Positions 33,159 to 40,876 of a DNA stretch of 46,258 nucleotides are shown here, in pieces. Under the pieces are notes generated by a model. That model was not told the DNA's origin, did no database searches, and was given only the letters and a program-made list of their open reading frames with translations. The stretch comes from CAZTTH01 sp964615975 (GTDB taxonomy: Bacteria; Verrucomicrobiota; Lentisphaeria; JABSQK01; JAJFLO01), in NCBI GenBank assembly GCA_964615975.1, contig CAZTTH010000028.1, positions 1 through 46,258 on the forward strand, written 5' to 3'. The position numbers and the translations under genes are program-made. Position 1 is the first letter of the stretch, and each line of letters begins with the position of its first letter.

Positions 33159-33498
33159 GTTGGCATTGGGCGATTTTGGTTTACAGGTTCTTGAACGCGG
33201 ATGGATTACCAACAAACAGATAGAGGCAGCGCGAGTTGCGCTGACCCGTCATATGAAACGCCGTGGTCAAGTCTGGTTGCGGGTGTTTCCATTCAAACCA
33301 ATCACCAAAAAACCCTTGGAAACCCGTATGGGTAAGGGTAAGGGTAACACGGAATATTGGGTGGCGGTGGTCAAACCCGGGAATATCTTCATTGAATTGA
33401 AAGGGTGCACTGAACTGGTTGCCCGTGAAGGATTGGCCAGAGCCGCGAGCAAAATAGGATTGCGTTCACGCATGGTGATTCGCAAAATATACGAATAA
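33079..33498 (+). CDS. rplP: Ribosomal protein L16
   Basis: A large-subunit protein near the A-site tRNA. The 139 residues start MPLMPKRVKYRKVQKGNRAG and contain LQVLERGWITNKQIEAARVA, RRGQVWLRVFPFKPITKKP and the signature RMGKGKGNTEYWVAVVKPG. The ATG at 33079 has GGAGG (33066-33070) at a normal distance, inside rpsC. An ATG at 33088 is a possible alternative. The 80-nt overlap with rpsC is far longer than the few bases usual in this operon. Confidence 0.96.
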   Translation: MPLMPKRVKYRKVQKGNRAGNAYKNNKLALGDFGLQVLERGWITNKQIEAARVALTRHMKRRGQVWLRVFPFKPITKKPLETRMGKGKGNTEYWVAVVKPGNIFIELKGCTELVAREGLARAASKIGLRSRMVIRKIYE

Positions 33499-33512
33499 AG
33501 AGAGGCCTTAAC

Positions 33513-33722
33513 ATGTTAACTAAACGTGTCATTCACGAACAGACCGATATGGAATTAGAAAAGAATCTGTCTGATTCACAACGCGAGTATTTGAATTTGC
33601 GAATTCAGGCACGTACCGGACAATTGGCGAATACCGCGATGTTAACCAGGATCCGCAGACAAATAGCGCGAATAAAAACCGAAAAGATTGCCCGTAAGCA
33701 ACGATCAAATCAACCGGAATAA
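33513..33722 (+). CDS. rpmC: Ribosomal protein L29
   Basis: A 69-residue helical hairpin protein at the exit tunnel. It has the L29 pattern of a first helix (TDMELEKNLSDSQREYLNLR) and a second (TRIRRQIARIKTEKIARKQR). It sits in its normal place between rplP and rpsQ. AGAGAGG about 8 nt upstream of the ATG fits. The sequence is rather divergent, but context and length make the call firm. Confidence 0.9.
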   Translation: MLTKRVIHEQTDMELEKNLSDSQREYLNLRIQARTGQLANTAMLTRIRRQIARIKTEKIARKQRSNQPE

Positions 33723-33735
33723 TCAAGGGTTTGAC

Positions 33736-34044
33736 ATGGAACCACAATCAGAACCACAATCAGAACAGACTGAAATAAAACGACTGAAGAAAGAACGTGT
33801 CGGTGTCGTCGTCAGCAATCGTCAGAATAAAACCATCATCGTTCGCATAGACCGTAAAACGGTGCACCCAAAATACCGGAAAACGATCCTTAGAAGCAAG
33901 AAATTTCATGTTCACGATGAAAAAAATGAAGCGAAGGAAGGAGATATGGTTAAAATTATCGAGACTCGGCCCTTGAGCAAACTAAAACGCTGGCGTTTAT
34001 TAGCCATTGTGCGAGAGGCAATAAGTAAGGAAGTAACACCATGA
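33736..34044 (+). CDS. rpsQ: Ribosomal protein S17
   Basis: A 16S rRNA-binding OB-fold protein. The 102-residue form has an N-terminal extension with a short repeat (EPQSEPQSEQ), then the core RVGVVVSNRQNKTIIVRIDR, KTVHPKYRKTILRSKKFHVH and the signature GDMVKIIETRPLSKLKRW. The ATG at 33736 is preferred to 33721 or earlier frames that would cross rpmC. It overlaps rplN by 4 nt (ATGA). Confidence 0.95.
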   Translation: MEPQSEPQSEQTEIKRLKKERVGVVVSNRQNKTIIVRIDRKTVHPKYRKTILRSKKFHVHDEKNEAKEGDMVKIIETRPLSKLKRWRLLAIVREAISKEVTP

Positions 34045-34406
34045 TTCAAATGGAATCCGTATTAAATGTCGCCGATAACACTGGTGCCAAAAGAATTAAA
34101 GCCATCAGGGTGCTTGGTCAAAGCAAGCGGTATGGACGCATAGGAGATATCATCACCGCTTCAGTAAAGGAAGCATCGCCCCGGGGTTTGGTGAAAAAGG
34201 GTGAAGTGGTAAAAGCGGTTATTGTCCGTACCGTTGCCAATATCCCACGGCGGGATGGCTCTTATTTGCGCTTTGATGAAAACGCCGGGGTTATCATAGA
34301 TGATACTTTGAATCCTCGAGGTTCTCGGGTTTTTGGCCCAGTGGCACGTGAACTACGTGACAAGAAATTTATGAAGATTGTTTCTCTGGCTACCGAGGTG
34401 CTTTAA
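34041..34406 (+). CDS. rplN: Ribosomal protein L14
   Basis: A 121-residue protein at the subunit interface. It has MIQMESVLNVADNTGAKRIK, then GRIGDIITASVKEASPRGLV, VVKAVIVRTV, the signature FDENAGVIIDDTLNPRGSRV, and FGPVARELRD near the end. Length is standard. Coupled to rpsQ by an ATGA overlap and to rplX with a 1-nt gap. Confidence 0.97.
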   Translation: MIQMESVLNVADNTGAKRIKAIRVLGQSKRYGRIGDIITASVKEASPRGLVKKGEVVKAVIVRTVANIPRRDGSYLRFDENAGVIIDDTLNPRGSRVFGPVARELRDKKFMKIVSLATEVL

Positions 34407-34407
34407 A

Positions 34408-34698
34408 ATGGCAAGAAAATTAAAAAAAGGTGATACCGTTGTTGTCATTAGCGGCAAATATCGATATATCCCCAACAAACGTGGTATGGGGAAAATAATC
34501 CATGTCGACACTCGCAAGGGTAGAATCATTGTCGAAGGGGTAAATGTGCGCAAAATAGCGCGCAAACGAAATGCCCAGCAAAGAGAAGGCGGCTTTGATG
34601 AAAGGGAATGTTCGATTCATATTTCTAATGTAATGTTGTTGGCTACATTCGAAGCACGACAAAACAAAAGAGCTCAAACCGAGATTACTCCGGCATGA
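34408..34698 (+). CDS. rplX: Ribosomal protein L24
   Basis: An assembly-initiating KOW protein. The 96-residue form from ATG 34408 starts MARKLKKGDTVVVISGKYRY and has the KOW pattern with GMGKIIHVDTRKGRIIVEGV, then FDERECSIHISNVML. A longer frame begins inside rplN and is not used. A 56-nt gap separates it from rplE. Confidence 0.95.
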   Translation: MARKLKKGDTVVVISGKYRYIPNKRGMGKIIHVDTRKGRIIVEGVNVRKIARKRNAQQREGGFDERECSIHISNVMLLATFEARQNKRAQTEITPA

Positions 34699-34754
34699 TT
34701 TTATCATTATCACATATCCACTGGAATTTGTTATTATAATTTTGGATTCTTTCC

Positions 34755-35294
34755 ATGACACTCTTACTCGATCGATATCGCTCTGAAATTATCCCTCAAC
34801 TGACAGAAAAACGAGGGTATAAAAATATCCATGAAGTCCCCCGCTTGGTTAAAATTGTAATCAGCTGTGGTGTTGGGAGCAACAAGGAACGTGATTTCTT
34901 TGATGAATGCATTCGCACCGTAAGCGAACTTTCCGGACAAAAGCCGGTAATCGCAAAATCCAAAGTTGATGTCGCGGGATTCAAATTACGCAAAGGCGCG
35001 AATGTCGGAGTATTTGTCACATTGCGCGGTCAACGCATGTATGATTTTTTCATGCGCCTGGTATCAATCGCGTTACCCCGGGTGCGCGATTTCCGCGGTC
35101 TGTCCCCGCGGGCATTCGATGGACGTGGCAATTATACCTTGGGAATAACTGATCAGACAATTTTCACTGAAGTAAATCTTGATAAGATGAAGCATGCGGT
35201 CGGGATGAACATCACCATCGTGACCAGCGCAAAAACCAATGAGGAAGCATTTGAATTGCTCTCTCTTATGGGTGTACCTTTCATAACTAAATAA
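34755..35294 (+). CDS. rplE: Ribosomal protein L5
   Basis: A 5S rRNA-binding protein. The 179 residues contain VPRLVKIVISCGVGSNKERD, SGQKPVIAKSKVDVAGFKLR, LRGQRMYDFFMRLVSIALPR with VRDFRGL, and DGRGNYTLGITDQTIFTEVN. All are family blocks in their usual order. The Cys in ISCGVG replaces the usual Asn (LNMGVG). It is separated by 11 nt from rpsN. Confidence 0.97.
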   Translation: MTLLLDRYRSEIIPQLTEKRGYKNIHEVPRLVKIVISCGVGSNKERDFFDECIRTVSELSGQKPVIAKSKVDVAGFKLRKGANVGVFVTLRGQRMYDFFMRLVSIALPRVRDFRGLSPRAFDGRGNYTLGITDQTIFTEVNLDKMKHAVGMNITIVTSAKTNEEAFELLSLMGVPFITK

Positions 35295-35305
35295 CGAGGC
35301 AACTC

Positions 35306-35491
35306 ATGGCACGATTGGCATTGATAAATAAATGTAAGGCAACTCCTAAATTCAAGGTTCGGGCTTACAATCGTTGTCGGCGCTGTGGTCGAGTTCGAAG
35401 TTATCATCGCCGGTTTCAATTATGCCGATTATGTTTTCGCGAACTGGCGTCAACTGCGCAAATTCCCGGCGTCACCAAGGCAAGTTGGTAA
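35306..35491 (+). CDS. rpsN: Ribosomal protein S14, zinc-binding type
   Basis: The short, 61-residue, zinc-containing form of S14. The ligands C24 and C27 (NRCRRCGRVR) and C40 and C43 (LCRLCFRELA) are all present, and the family end IPGVTKASW is intact. GAGG at 35296-35299 precedes the ATG. A strong hairpin follows the stop codon at once. Confidence 0.97.
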   Translation: MARLALINKCKATPKFKVRAYNRCRRCGRVRSYHRRFQLCRLCFRELASTAQIPGVTKASW

Positions 35492-35493
35492 AT

Positions 35494-35521
35494 CGTGATA
35501 GAATCGTGAGATTCTATCGCG
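35494..35521 (+). promoter_or_regulatory. 12-bp hairpin with GUGA tetraloop between rpsN and rpsH
   Basis: CGTGATAGAATC (35494-35505) pairs with GATTCTATCGCG (35510-35521) with a single G-U, closed by a GUGA loop, which is a GNRA tetraloop. It begins 2 nt after the rpsN stop codon. No U-run follows, so it is not a normal terminator. It may stabilise or regulate the mRNA, or bind a ribosomal protein such as S8, whose gene is next. Confidence 0.55.
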
Positions 35522-35577
35522 GCGAGAATTCCCCCGTGGACAAGTAAGAATCATTACAATGGACTATTAATGAAATC

Positions 35578-35976
35578 ATGAATATAAGCGATCCCATTTC
35601 CGATATGCTGGTGCAAATTAAAAATGCCGGTCGGGTTTTTCATCCTGCGGTAAAATTACAGTCATCAAAAATCAAGGTGGCGATAGCCAAGATCCTCAAA
35701 CAAGAAGGGTTTATACTCGACTACAAGATCGTTGATGAACTGAATAATAAACATTCATTGATCATCGAACTCAAGTATCATGAAAAAAAGCATGTTATAG
35801 ATAATTTCAAACGCGTGAGCAAGCCTTCTTGCCGGGTGTATTCGAATGCCAGCAATATCCCGATTGTCCGCAGTGGATTTGGTATTGTTATTATGTCCAC
35901 CCCCGCTGGCGTAGTGACGGGCAAGGATGCCGTTCGTCAAAACGTAGGCGGAGAAGTCCTCTGCTATGTATACTAA
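35578..35976 (+). CDS. rpsH: Ribosomal protein S8
   Basis: A central 16S rRNA-binding protein and, in E. coli, the repressor of the spc operon. The 132 residues read DPISDMLVQIKNAGRVFHPA, then KIKVAIAKILKQEGFILDYK, FKRVSKPSCRVYS, and the C-terminal signature GFGIVIMSTPAGVVTGKDA followed by GGEVLCYVY. The start lies 57 nt past the preceding hairpin. Length and order are standard. Confidence 0.96.
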   Translation: MNISDPISDMLVQIKNAGRVFHPAVKLQSSKIKVAIAKILKQEGFILDYKIVDELNNKHSLIIELKYHEKKHVIDNFKRVSKPSCRVYSNASNIPIVRSGFGIVIMSTPAGVVTGKDAVRQNVGGEVLCYVY

Positions 35977-36004
35977 AAAAATTTGATCTCAGGAACAAAT
36001 CAGA

Positions 36005-36538
36005 ATGTCACGAATAGGAAAAAAGATAATTTTGCTTTCACCCAAAGTAAAAGTAAAAATGAATGGAAATAAACTTTCACTCAGTGGCCCGCTGGGAGAA
36101 AGTGAGCATTTGATACCCGATCTGATTCATGTCGATTTGAGTGATAGTCAACTTAGCTTGACATGCAAAAACAATGCCCGCCAAACCAAAGCCATTCATG
36201 GGTTGACACGCAGTATCATTGCCAACAAAGTCAAAGGTGTTGAAACCGGTTATCTCAAGGAATTACAAATCGAAGGAATTGGATTTCGCGCTCAGATAAG
36301 CGGCAAAAAGATGACCTTGGCACTGGGATTTTCTCATCCGGTCGAATTTATCATTCCCAATGGCATCAAAATCGAAGTTCAGGACAATGTGCGAGTCAAA
36401 ATTTCTGGAATTGATAAACAACAAGTGGGTCAGGTTGCCGCCATTATTCGCAATTTCAAACAACCTGAACCATATAAAGGCAAGGGAATTCGGTATGCCG
36501 GAGAAGTAATTACCTTAAAAGAAGGCAAAACCGTATAG
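36005..36538 (+). CDS. rplF: Ribosomal protein L6
   Basis: A large-subunit protein near the sarcin-ricin loop. The 177 residues start MSRIGKKIILLSPKVKVKMN and include the tandem L6 folds (SLSGPLGE; LTRSIIANKVKGVETGYLKE; GIGFRAQISGKKMTLALGFS). The terminal signature PEPYKGKGIRYAGE is present. It follows rpsH by 28 nt and precedes rplR by 39 nt. Confidence 0.97.
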   Translation: MSRIGKKIILLSPKVKVKMNGNKLSLSGPLGESEHLIPDLIHVDLSDSQLSLTCKNNARQTKAIHGLTRSIIANKVKGVETGYLKELQIEGIGFRAQISGKKMTLALGFSHPVEFIIPNGIKIEVQDNVRVKISGIDKQQVGQVAAIIRNFKQPEPYKGKGIRYAGEVITLKEGKTV

Positions 36539-36577
36539 CGTTTAACCCGTTATCAAGGATTATTCAGGTGATATTTT

Positions 36578-36943
36578 ATGTATACTAGGATCAATAGAAA
36601 AGATTGCCGGCAAATTCGCCATCAGCGCGTCCGGAAGAAAATATCTGGTACCAAGGAAATACCTCGTTTATCGGTTTACATCAGCAGCAAACATATTTAT
36701 CTCCAAATCATTGATGATCTCAACCATCATACGTTGGTTTCTGCTTCAACCATTGAGAAATCGCTGCCGGAACAAGGGTTGACTGCCAATTGCAAATCGG
36801 CAGCCATACTCGGAAAATTGATATCAGAACGTGCAACCGCGGCTGGCATAAAAAAGGTTGTATTTGATCGTGGCGGTTATGAATATCACGGACGGGTTAA
36901 ATTAATTGCTGACCATGCGCGCAGTGCGGGGTTAGAATTTTAA
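36578..36943 (+). CDS. rplR: Ribosomal protein L18
   Basis: A 5S rRNA-binding protein. The 121 residues contain RHQRVRKKISGTKEIPRLSV, SSKHIYLQIIDDLNHHTLVS and the C-terminal KKVVFDRGGYEYHGRVKLIA followed by ARSAGLEF. The ATG at 36578 follows an upstream purine-rich stretch. The gap to rpsE is only a few nt. Confidence 0.96.
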   Translation: MYTRINRKDCRQIRHQRVRKKISGTKEIPRLSVYISSKHIYLQIIDDLNHHTLVSASTIEKSLPEQGLTANCKSAAILGKLISERATAAGIKKVVFDRGGYEYHGRVKLIADHARSAGLEF

Positions 36944-36960
36944 ATATGAGGAGTATGACC

Positions 36961-37497
36961 GTGTCCATAAATAAAGATAAAAATATTAATTCGCCCAGTA
37001 CCAATGATTCCTCGAACAACAATCATGAACAAAGTGAATTTGAGGAAAGAGTTGTCGTCATCAAGCGGTGCGCCAAAGTGGTGAAGGGAGGAAGGAATTT
37101 CAGTTTCAGCGCTCTTGTCGTAATTGGCAATAAAAACGGCAATGTCGGCTATGGCTTGGGAAAAGCCAATGAAGTTGCTGATGCCATTCGCAAAGGGGGA
37201 GAAATCGCCAGAAAATCACTGGTCACGGTTCCGCTATTTAAGCACACTGTGCCCCATGATGTGATCACCAAGTATCGCGGCGGGAAAGTCTTGATTCGTC
37301 CCGCTTCGCCGGGGACTGGATTGATCGCGGGGGGCGGGATGCGGGCAGTACTCGATCTTGCGGGAGTAAAGGATGTATTGTCAAAATCTTTAGGCTCAAA
37401 TAATTCTGTGAACGTGGTCAAGGCAACGTTTAAAGCCCTTTCGATGTTGTCGAGCAGAGAACAGGTATTGGCGCGCCGGGGATTAAATAAACTATAG
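36961..37497 (+). CDS. rpsE: Ribosomal protein S5
   Basis: A small-subunit protein needed for accuracy. The domain starts FEERVVVIKRCAKVVKGGRN, goes on GNVGYGLGKANEVADAIRKG, and ends with GLIAGGGMRAVLDLAGVKDV. An N-terminal extension of about 20 Asn/Ser-rich residues comes first. The GTG at 36961 is chosen because GAGGAG (36948-36953) lies 7 nt upstream. In-frame ATGs at 36946 and 36955 would overlap or abut that site. The protein would be 178-183 residues. Confidence 0.94.
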   Translation: MSINKDKNINSPSTNDSSNNNHEQSEFEERVVVIKRCAKVVKGGRNFSFSALVVIGNKNGNVGYGLGKANEVADAIRKGGEIARKSLVTVPLFKHTVPHDVITKYRGGKVLIRPASPGTGLIAGGGMRAVLDLAGVKDVLSKSLGSNNSVNVVKATFKALSMLSSREQVLARRGLNKL

Positions 37498-37505
37498 GAA
37501 TAGCT

Positions 37506-37949
37506 ATGCTTAAACTTCATTCATTAAAAAATAACTATGTAAGAAAAAAGCGAAAGCGTGTTGGCCGTGGAGAAGGGGGAAACTGGGGAAAAACCAGCGG
37601 GCGCGGTCACAAGGGACAATATGCTCGCAGCGGGGTTTCCATCCGTCTGCATTTTGAAGGAGGTCAAATTCCTTTATTCAGACGTTTGCCCAAAAAGGGT
37701 TTCAACAACCCTAATCATAAAGATTATACTTTGGTCAATGTCGCCGCGTTAGAAAAACATTATGATGTGAATGACATGATAGACATTGAGAGTTTAAGAG
37801 CCAAAGGGATAATAAAAAAGGTCAAGTTTGGAGTTAAGGTTTTGGGCAATGGTACCTTAACCAAAGCTTTTACCGTCAAAGCGCATCGGTTTTCCGAAGG
37901 GGCAATGCAAAAAATAGAGGCTGCCGGCGGAACTTGCCAAACGATTTAA
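37506..37949 (+). CDS. rplO: Ribosomal protein L15
   Basis: A large-subunit assembly protein. The 147 residues have the glycine-rich start (RKRVGRGEGGNWGKTSGRGH with KGQYARSG), then FEGGQIPLFRRLPKKGFNNP and the C-terminal VLGNGTLTKAFTVKAHRFSE with GAMQKIEAAGG. No rpmD (L30) lies between rpsE and rplO; that gene is missing from many phyla. It is followed after 136 nt by secY. Confidence 0.96.
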   Translation: MLKLHSLKNNYVRKKRKRVGRGEGGNWGKTSGRGHKGQYARSGVSIRLHFEGGQIPLFRRLPKKGFNNPNHKDYTLVNVAALEKHYDVNDMIDIESLRAKGIIKKVKFGVKVLGNGTLTKAFTVKAHRFSEGAMQKIEAAGGTCQTI

Positions 37950-38085
37950 TCTGCAAACGTGATACCATAATTACAGATCAGTTTCACATCGAATAATTAC
38001 CAATTTATAAACCCAATAGTGTTTCGTGAAATTAATCGAAGGTAGTCATTCGTCGACGTATCAACCATTTCAAAATTAGTTTATC

Positions 38086-39480
38086 ATGATTTCTGCCTTC
38101 AAAAATTGCTTTAAGATTCCCGAATTACGTAAAAAAATATTATTTACTTTCGGCATTTTTGCCCTCTGCCGCCTGTCAATGAATATTCCCTGTCCCGGGA
38201 TTGATCCACTGGCATTGGAACGTGTCTTCGAGCAACTGGAAAAAAATTCCGGAGGTACGGGAGGCTTGGTCGGAATGGTAAATTTATTCAGTGGCGGTGC
38301 CCTACAGCGATTCGCGATTGCCGCGCTTGGCATCATGCCCTATATCTCCGCATCCATCATTATGCAGTTGATGACACCAATAGTACCCGTTCTTGAAAAA
38401 TTACGTCGAGAAGGAGAAAGTGGTTATCAGAAAATCAATCAGTGGACCCGTTATATGACACTGGGCATCTGCATAATTCAAGGGTTTTTTCTCGCCAAAG
38501 GAATGGAGAATCCTTCTTCTCTTTTAGGCATTCAGGTTCCTGATATCGTGATTAATCCCGGAATTGGTTTTGAAATCATGACCGTTATTATTTTGACTTG
38601 TGGCACCATGGTTTTGATGTGGTTGGGAGAACGGATTACAGAAAACGGGGTTGGCAATGGCGCCTCGCTGATTATCACCATTGGTATTATCGATCAATTA
38701 CCATCCGCGGTCTATGGCATGTGGACATTGCTCCAAACCCAGGGTACCGGGGAACAACAATTTACCATTATTCATATCCTGATTTTGATTGCGATCTTTA
38801 TCCTTGTCACCGCCGCAACTGTCGCCATTACCGTCGGAGTACGTCGGGTTCCCGTTCAATATGCGCGGGCGATGGCAGGACGTAAAGGTGGTCCCGGGCA
38901 GGCATCATATATTCCATTGCGGATTAATTTTTCCAATGTCATGCCGATCATTTTTGCCAGCGCGATTCTCATGTTTCCACCGATTTTGATCAGTTGGATG
39001 GCGAATTATTTTCCCTGGATGGGACGATTGGGAAGTTTTTTTGCCTATGGTTCCGGCTGGTACATAGGGATATATGCCGCATTGATCGTCATGTTTTGCT
39101 TCTTTTGGGTTGCGAACCAATTCAATCCATTGCAGATTGCGGACGATCTGAAGAAACAAGGAGCATATATTCCCGGCATCCGTCCAGGGAAACCAACCTC
39201 CGATTTTCTTGACTATTCAATGACCAGGGTGACCGCGGCGGGATCAGCTTTTCTGATGGTCTTGGCCATCCTCCCCATGCTCTTCAGTAGCAGCCTCAAT
39301 CTTCCCTTTATCATTTCATCTTTCTTTGGCGGAGCAAGTCTGCTGATTATCGTTGGTGTCGTTTTAGATACGGTTCGGCAGATCGAATCTCATTTAGTTA
39401 CGCATCATTACGATGGCTTTCTCGATTCCGGTAATATTCGCAGCCGGAGGATTCCCATGCATACTCGCAGTGGGATGTAA
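38086..39480 (+). CDS. secY: Protein translocase channel subunit SecY
   Basis: The central channel of the Sec machinery. The 464 residues begin FKNCFKIPELRKKILFTFGI and contain ten hydrophobic helices. Family signatures are LGIMPYISASIIMQLMTPIV, the plug-region GGALQRFAIAALG, and the cytoplasmic PVQYARAMAG. The conserved loops QLKKQGAYIPGIRPGKPT-like (DDLKKQGAYIPGIRPGKPTS) and a short basic C-terminus end the protein. It closes the ribosomal operon; an intrinsic terminator follows at 39493. Confidence 0.97.
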   Translation: MISAFKNCFKIPELRKKILFTFGIFALCRLSMNIPCPGIDPLALERVFEQLEKNSGGTGGLVGMVNLFSGGALQRFAIAALGIMPYISASIIMQLMTPIVPVLEKLRREGESGYQKINQWTRYMTLGICIIQGFFLAKGMENPSSLLGIQVPDIVINPGIGFEIMTVIILTCGTMVLMWLGERITENGVGNGASLIITIGIIDQLPSAVYGMWTLLQTQGTGEQQFTIIHILILIAIFILVTAATVAITVGVRRVPVQYARAMAGRKGGPGQASYIPLRINFSNVMPIIFASAILMFPPILISWMANYFPWMGRLGSFFAYGSGWYIGIYAALIVMFCFFWVANQFNPLQIADDLKKQGAYIPGIRPGKPTSDFLDYSMTRVTAAGSAFLMVLAILPMLFSSSLNLPFIISSFFGGASLLIIVGVVLDTVRQIESHLVTHHYDGFLDSGNIRSRRIPMHTRSGM

Positions 39481-39492
39481 CCGATTTCCCCT

Positions 39493-39518
39493 TCGCGTCG
39501 CATAACGCGATATTTTTA
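39493..39518 (+). terminator. Intrinsic terminator of the ribosomal protein operon
   Basis: TCGCGT (39493-39498) pairs with ACGCGA (39505-39510) around the 6-nt loop CGCATA and is followed at once by TATTTTTAT. It begins 13 nt after the secY stop. In the other direction no T-run follows, so it serves only the plus strand. Confidence 0.75.
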
Positions 39519-39535
39519 TCCCGATTGAACGGAAA

Positions 39536-40522
39536 TTAATCCCGACTTCTTTCATCCTCATATTTCCTGGCTGCTTGTACCATTGTGCGAAAATGGGTTT
39601 TACAGCATTGATTTAATAAAACCTCCGCATTCCCCTGTTTTTCTCCAGCACGCATCAGCATTATCGCGGTGTCAATAACTGATAACGATGCGCCCTTTGG
39701 CAAACGCATACCCACTTTTTCTTCCAGTTTTTTTAACTGCGTAACAAATTCATGGCGGGCGATAATCGATGCGGCGGCGACCGCGATATCGGATTCCGCT
39801 TTGGTCTGTTGAATTAAGACAATTCTTTTCCCTTTTTCCAGCAGCGCATTCAACACCGATTTTTTATTGCCAAATTGATCCGAAATCGCTCTGGGACAAT
39901 CCGAAACAATATCGAGTAGATTTTCCAGTGATCGAGCATGTCCCCAGGCGAGTAAACGATTCACATTTTTCATGCTGCGATAGAGTCGGTTATAGGATTC
40001 CGGTCCGATGACAACAAGCGCATACTGATTGCGGGTAATTTTTTTAATCCTATCAGCAAGAAACGCGATTTTTTTCTCACTCTTAATGACTTTGGAATCT
40101 TTTACGCCTAATTCTAAGAGGGTGGTTGCCGACTTTCTATCCACATAAACACAGGCAATCACCAATGGGCCGAAAAAATCCCCTTTGCCACTCTCATCGA
40201 TACCCGCGTGGGGGTCAAACATTTGTGGATCATCTTGTTGCGCCAGTGGTATTTCATAACCCATAGCAGCCCTCTGGATAATTCTGGGCTCAATGATAAA
40301 TTCAACCAACTCTTCGGTATTCCTGCCCTGGATGGATAATTTCCCGGACTTAAAAGCGGTGACTGTGGTGTGATCGTGTCGCGCTTGCCAGAGCGAATAT
40401 GGAATAATTGAAAACCCCCATTTCCCCTGCTCTTCCAGGATATTTTTAAGCTTCTCAGCCTGTTCACTGGAAAGATCACAGACAAAATTGGTTAGAGCTT
40501 TTTTTTCCTGAGGTTGAATCAT
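39536..40522 (-). CDS. rnhC: Ribonuclease HIII
   Basis: It removes RNA from RNA-DNA hybrids. The 328 residues have the type HIII layout: an N-terminal TBP-like domain of about 90 residues (EKLKNILEEQGKWGFSIIPY), then the catalytic RNase H domain. GIDESGKGDFFGPLVIAC (108-125, Asp109 and Glu110) is the HIII signature. GVKDSKVIK (139-147, Asp142) and SDIAVAAASIIAR (last catalytic Asp) complete the active site. RNase HIII occurs in Firmicutes, Chlamydiae and some other phyla, which helps in placing the organism. Confidence 0.95.
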   Translation of the reverse strand: MIQPQEKKALTNFVCDLSSEQAEKLKNILEEQGKWGFSIIPYSLWQARHDHTTVTAFKSGKLSIQGRNTEELVEFIIEPRIIQRAAMGYEIPLAQQDDPQMFDPHAGIDESGKGDFFGPLVIACVYVDRKSATTLLELGVKDSKVIKSEKKIAFLADRIKKITRNQYALVVIGPESYNRLYRSMKNVNRLLAWGHARSLENLLDIVSDCPRAISDQFGNKKSVLNALLEKGKRIVLIQQTKAESDIAVAAASIIARHEFVTQLKKLEEKVGMRLPKGASLSVIDTAIMLMRAGEKQGNAEVLLNQCCKTHFRTMVQAARKYEDERSRD

Positions 40523-40876
40523 GGATAATAAGAATTGAATAAAAAGGCTGATTGAGGTGTATCAAAGGGGTAATGATCGGATTAGGAAATCCTTTACGGA
40601 ACATCTTCCTCCAACCAGCCCCAATATAGTCGGGGAAACGCGTGTGATTTCAACCTGGAAGCTTAATTTATCCTAGCAGAATTCCTGAATTTAATTGACA
40701 TGGGATTGGAAAACCAGTGTATTTATCATACCTTATCCCAACCCAGTGAGGTTTGAACTTAAACATAAACAAATATACTTAATTAGTCGAGCGTCATGCT
40801 TATCCACTTTGATAATCTTACAAATTGCCCAACCCAAGAAACCTAGTTTTAACAATCAAATCGAGACCATCCTCCC
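40523..40876. other. Intergenic region, 354 nt, between divergent rnhC and the hybrid kinase
   Basis: It must hold the promoters of both genes. On the plus strand TTGACA (40695-40700) is followed after 17 nt by TGTATT and after 19 nt by TATTTA. This is the best promoter candidate, about 150 nt before the kinase start. No repeat or hairpin of note is present. A 66-codon frame (40695-40895) has no protein features. Confidence 0.45.
40695..40725 (+). promoter_or_regulatory. Candidate promoter of the hybrid sensor kinase
   Basis: A perfect -35 hexamer TTGACA at 40695-40700 is followed by a weaker -10 element, TGTATT at 40718-40723 (17-nt spacer) or TATTTA at 40720-40725 (19-nt spacer). The long leader to the ATG at 40877 is unusual but possible. 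Confidence 0.35.

Noticed and set aside
36946..36960. ATG at 36946 as the rpsE start
   Set aside because: The only good ribosome binding site (36948-36953) would lie inside the coding sequence; the GTG at 36961 has the right spacing. The difference is only five codons.
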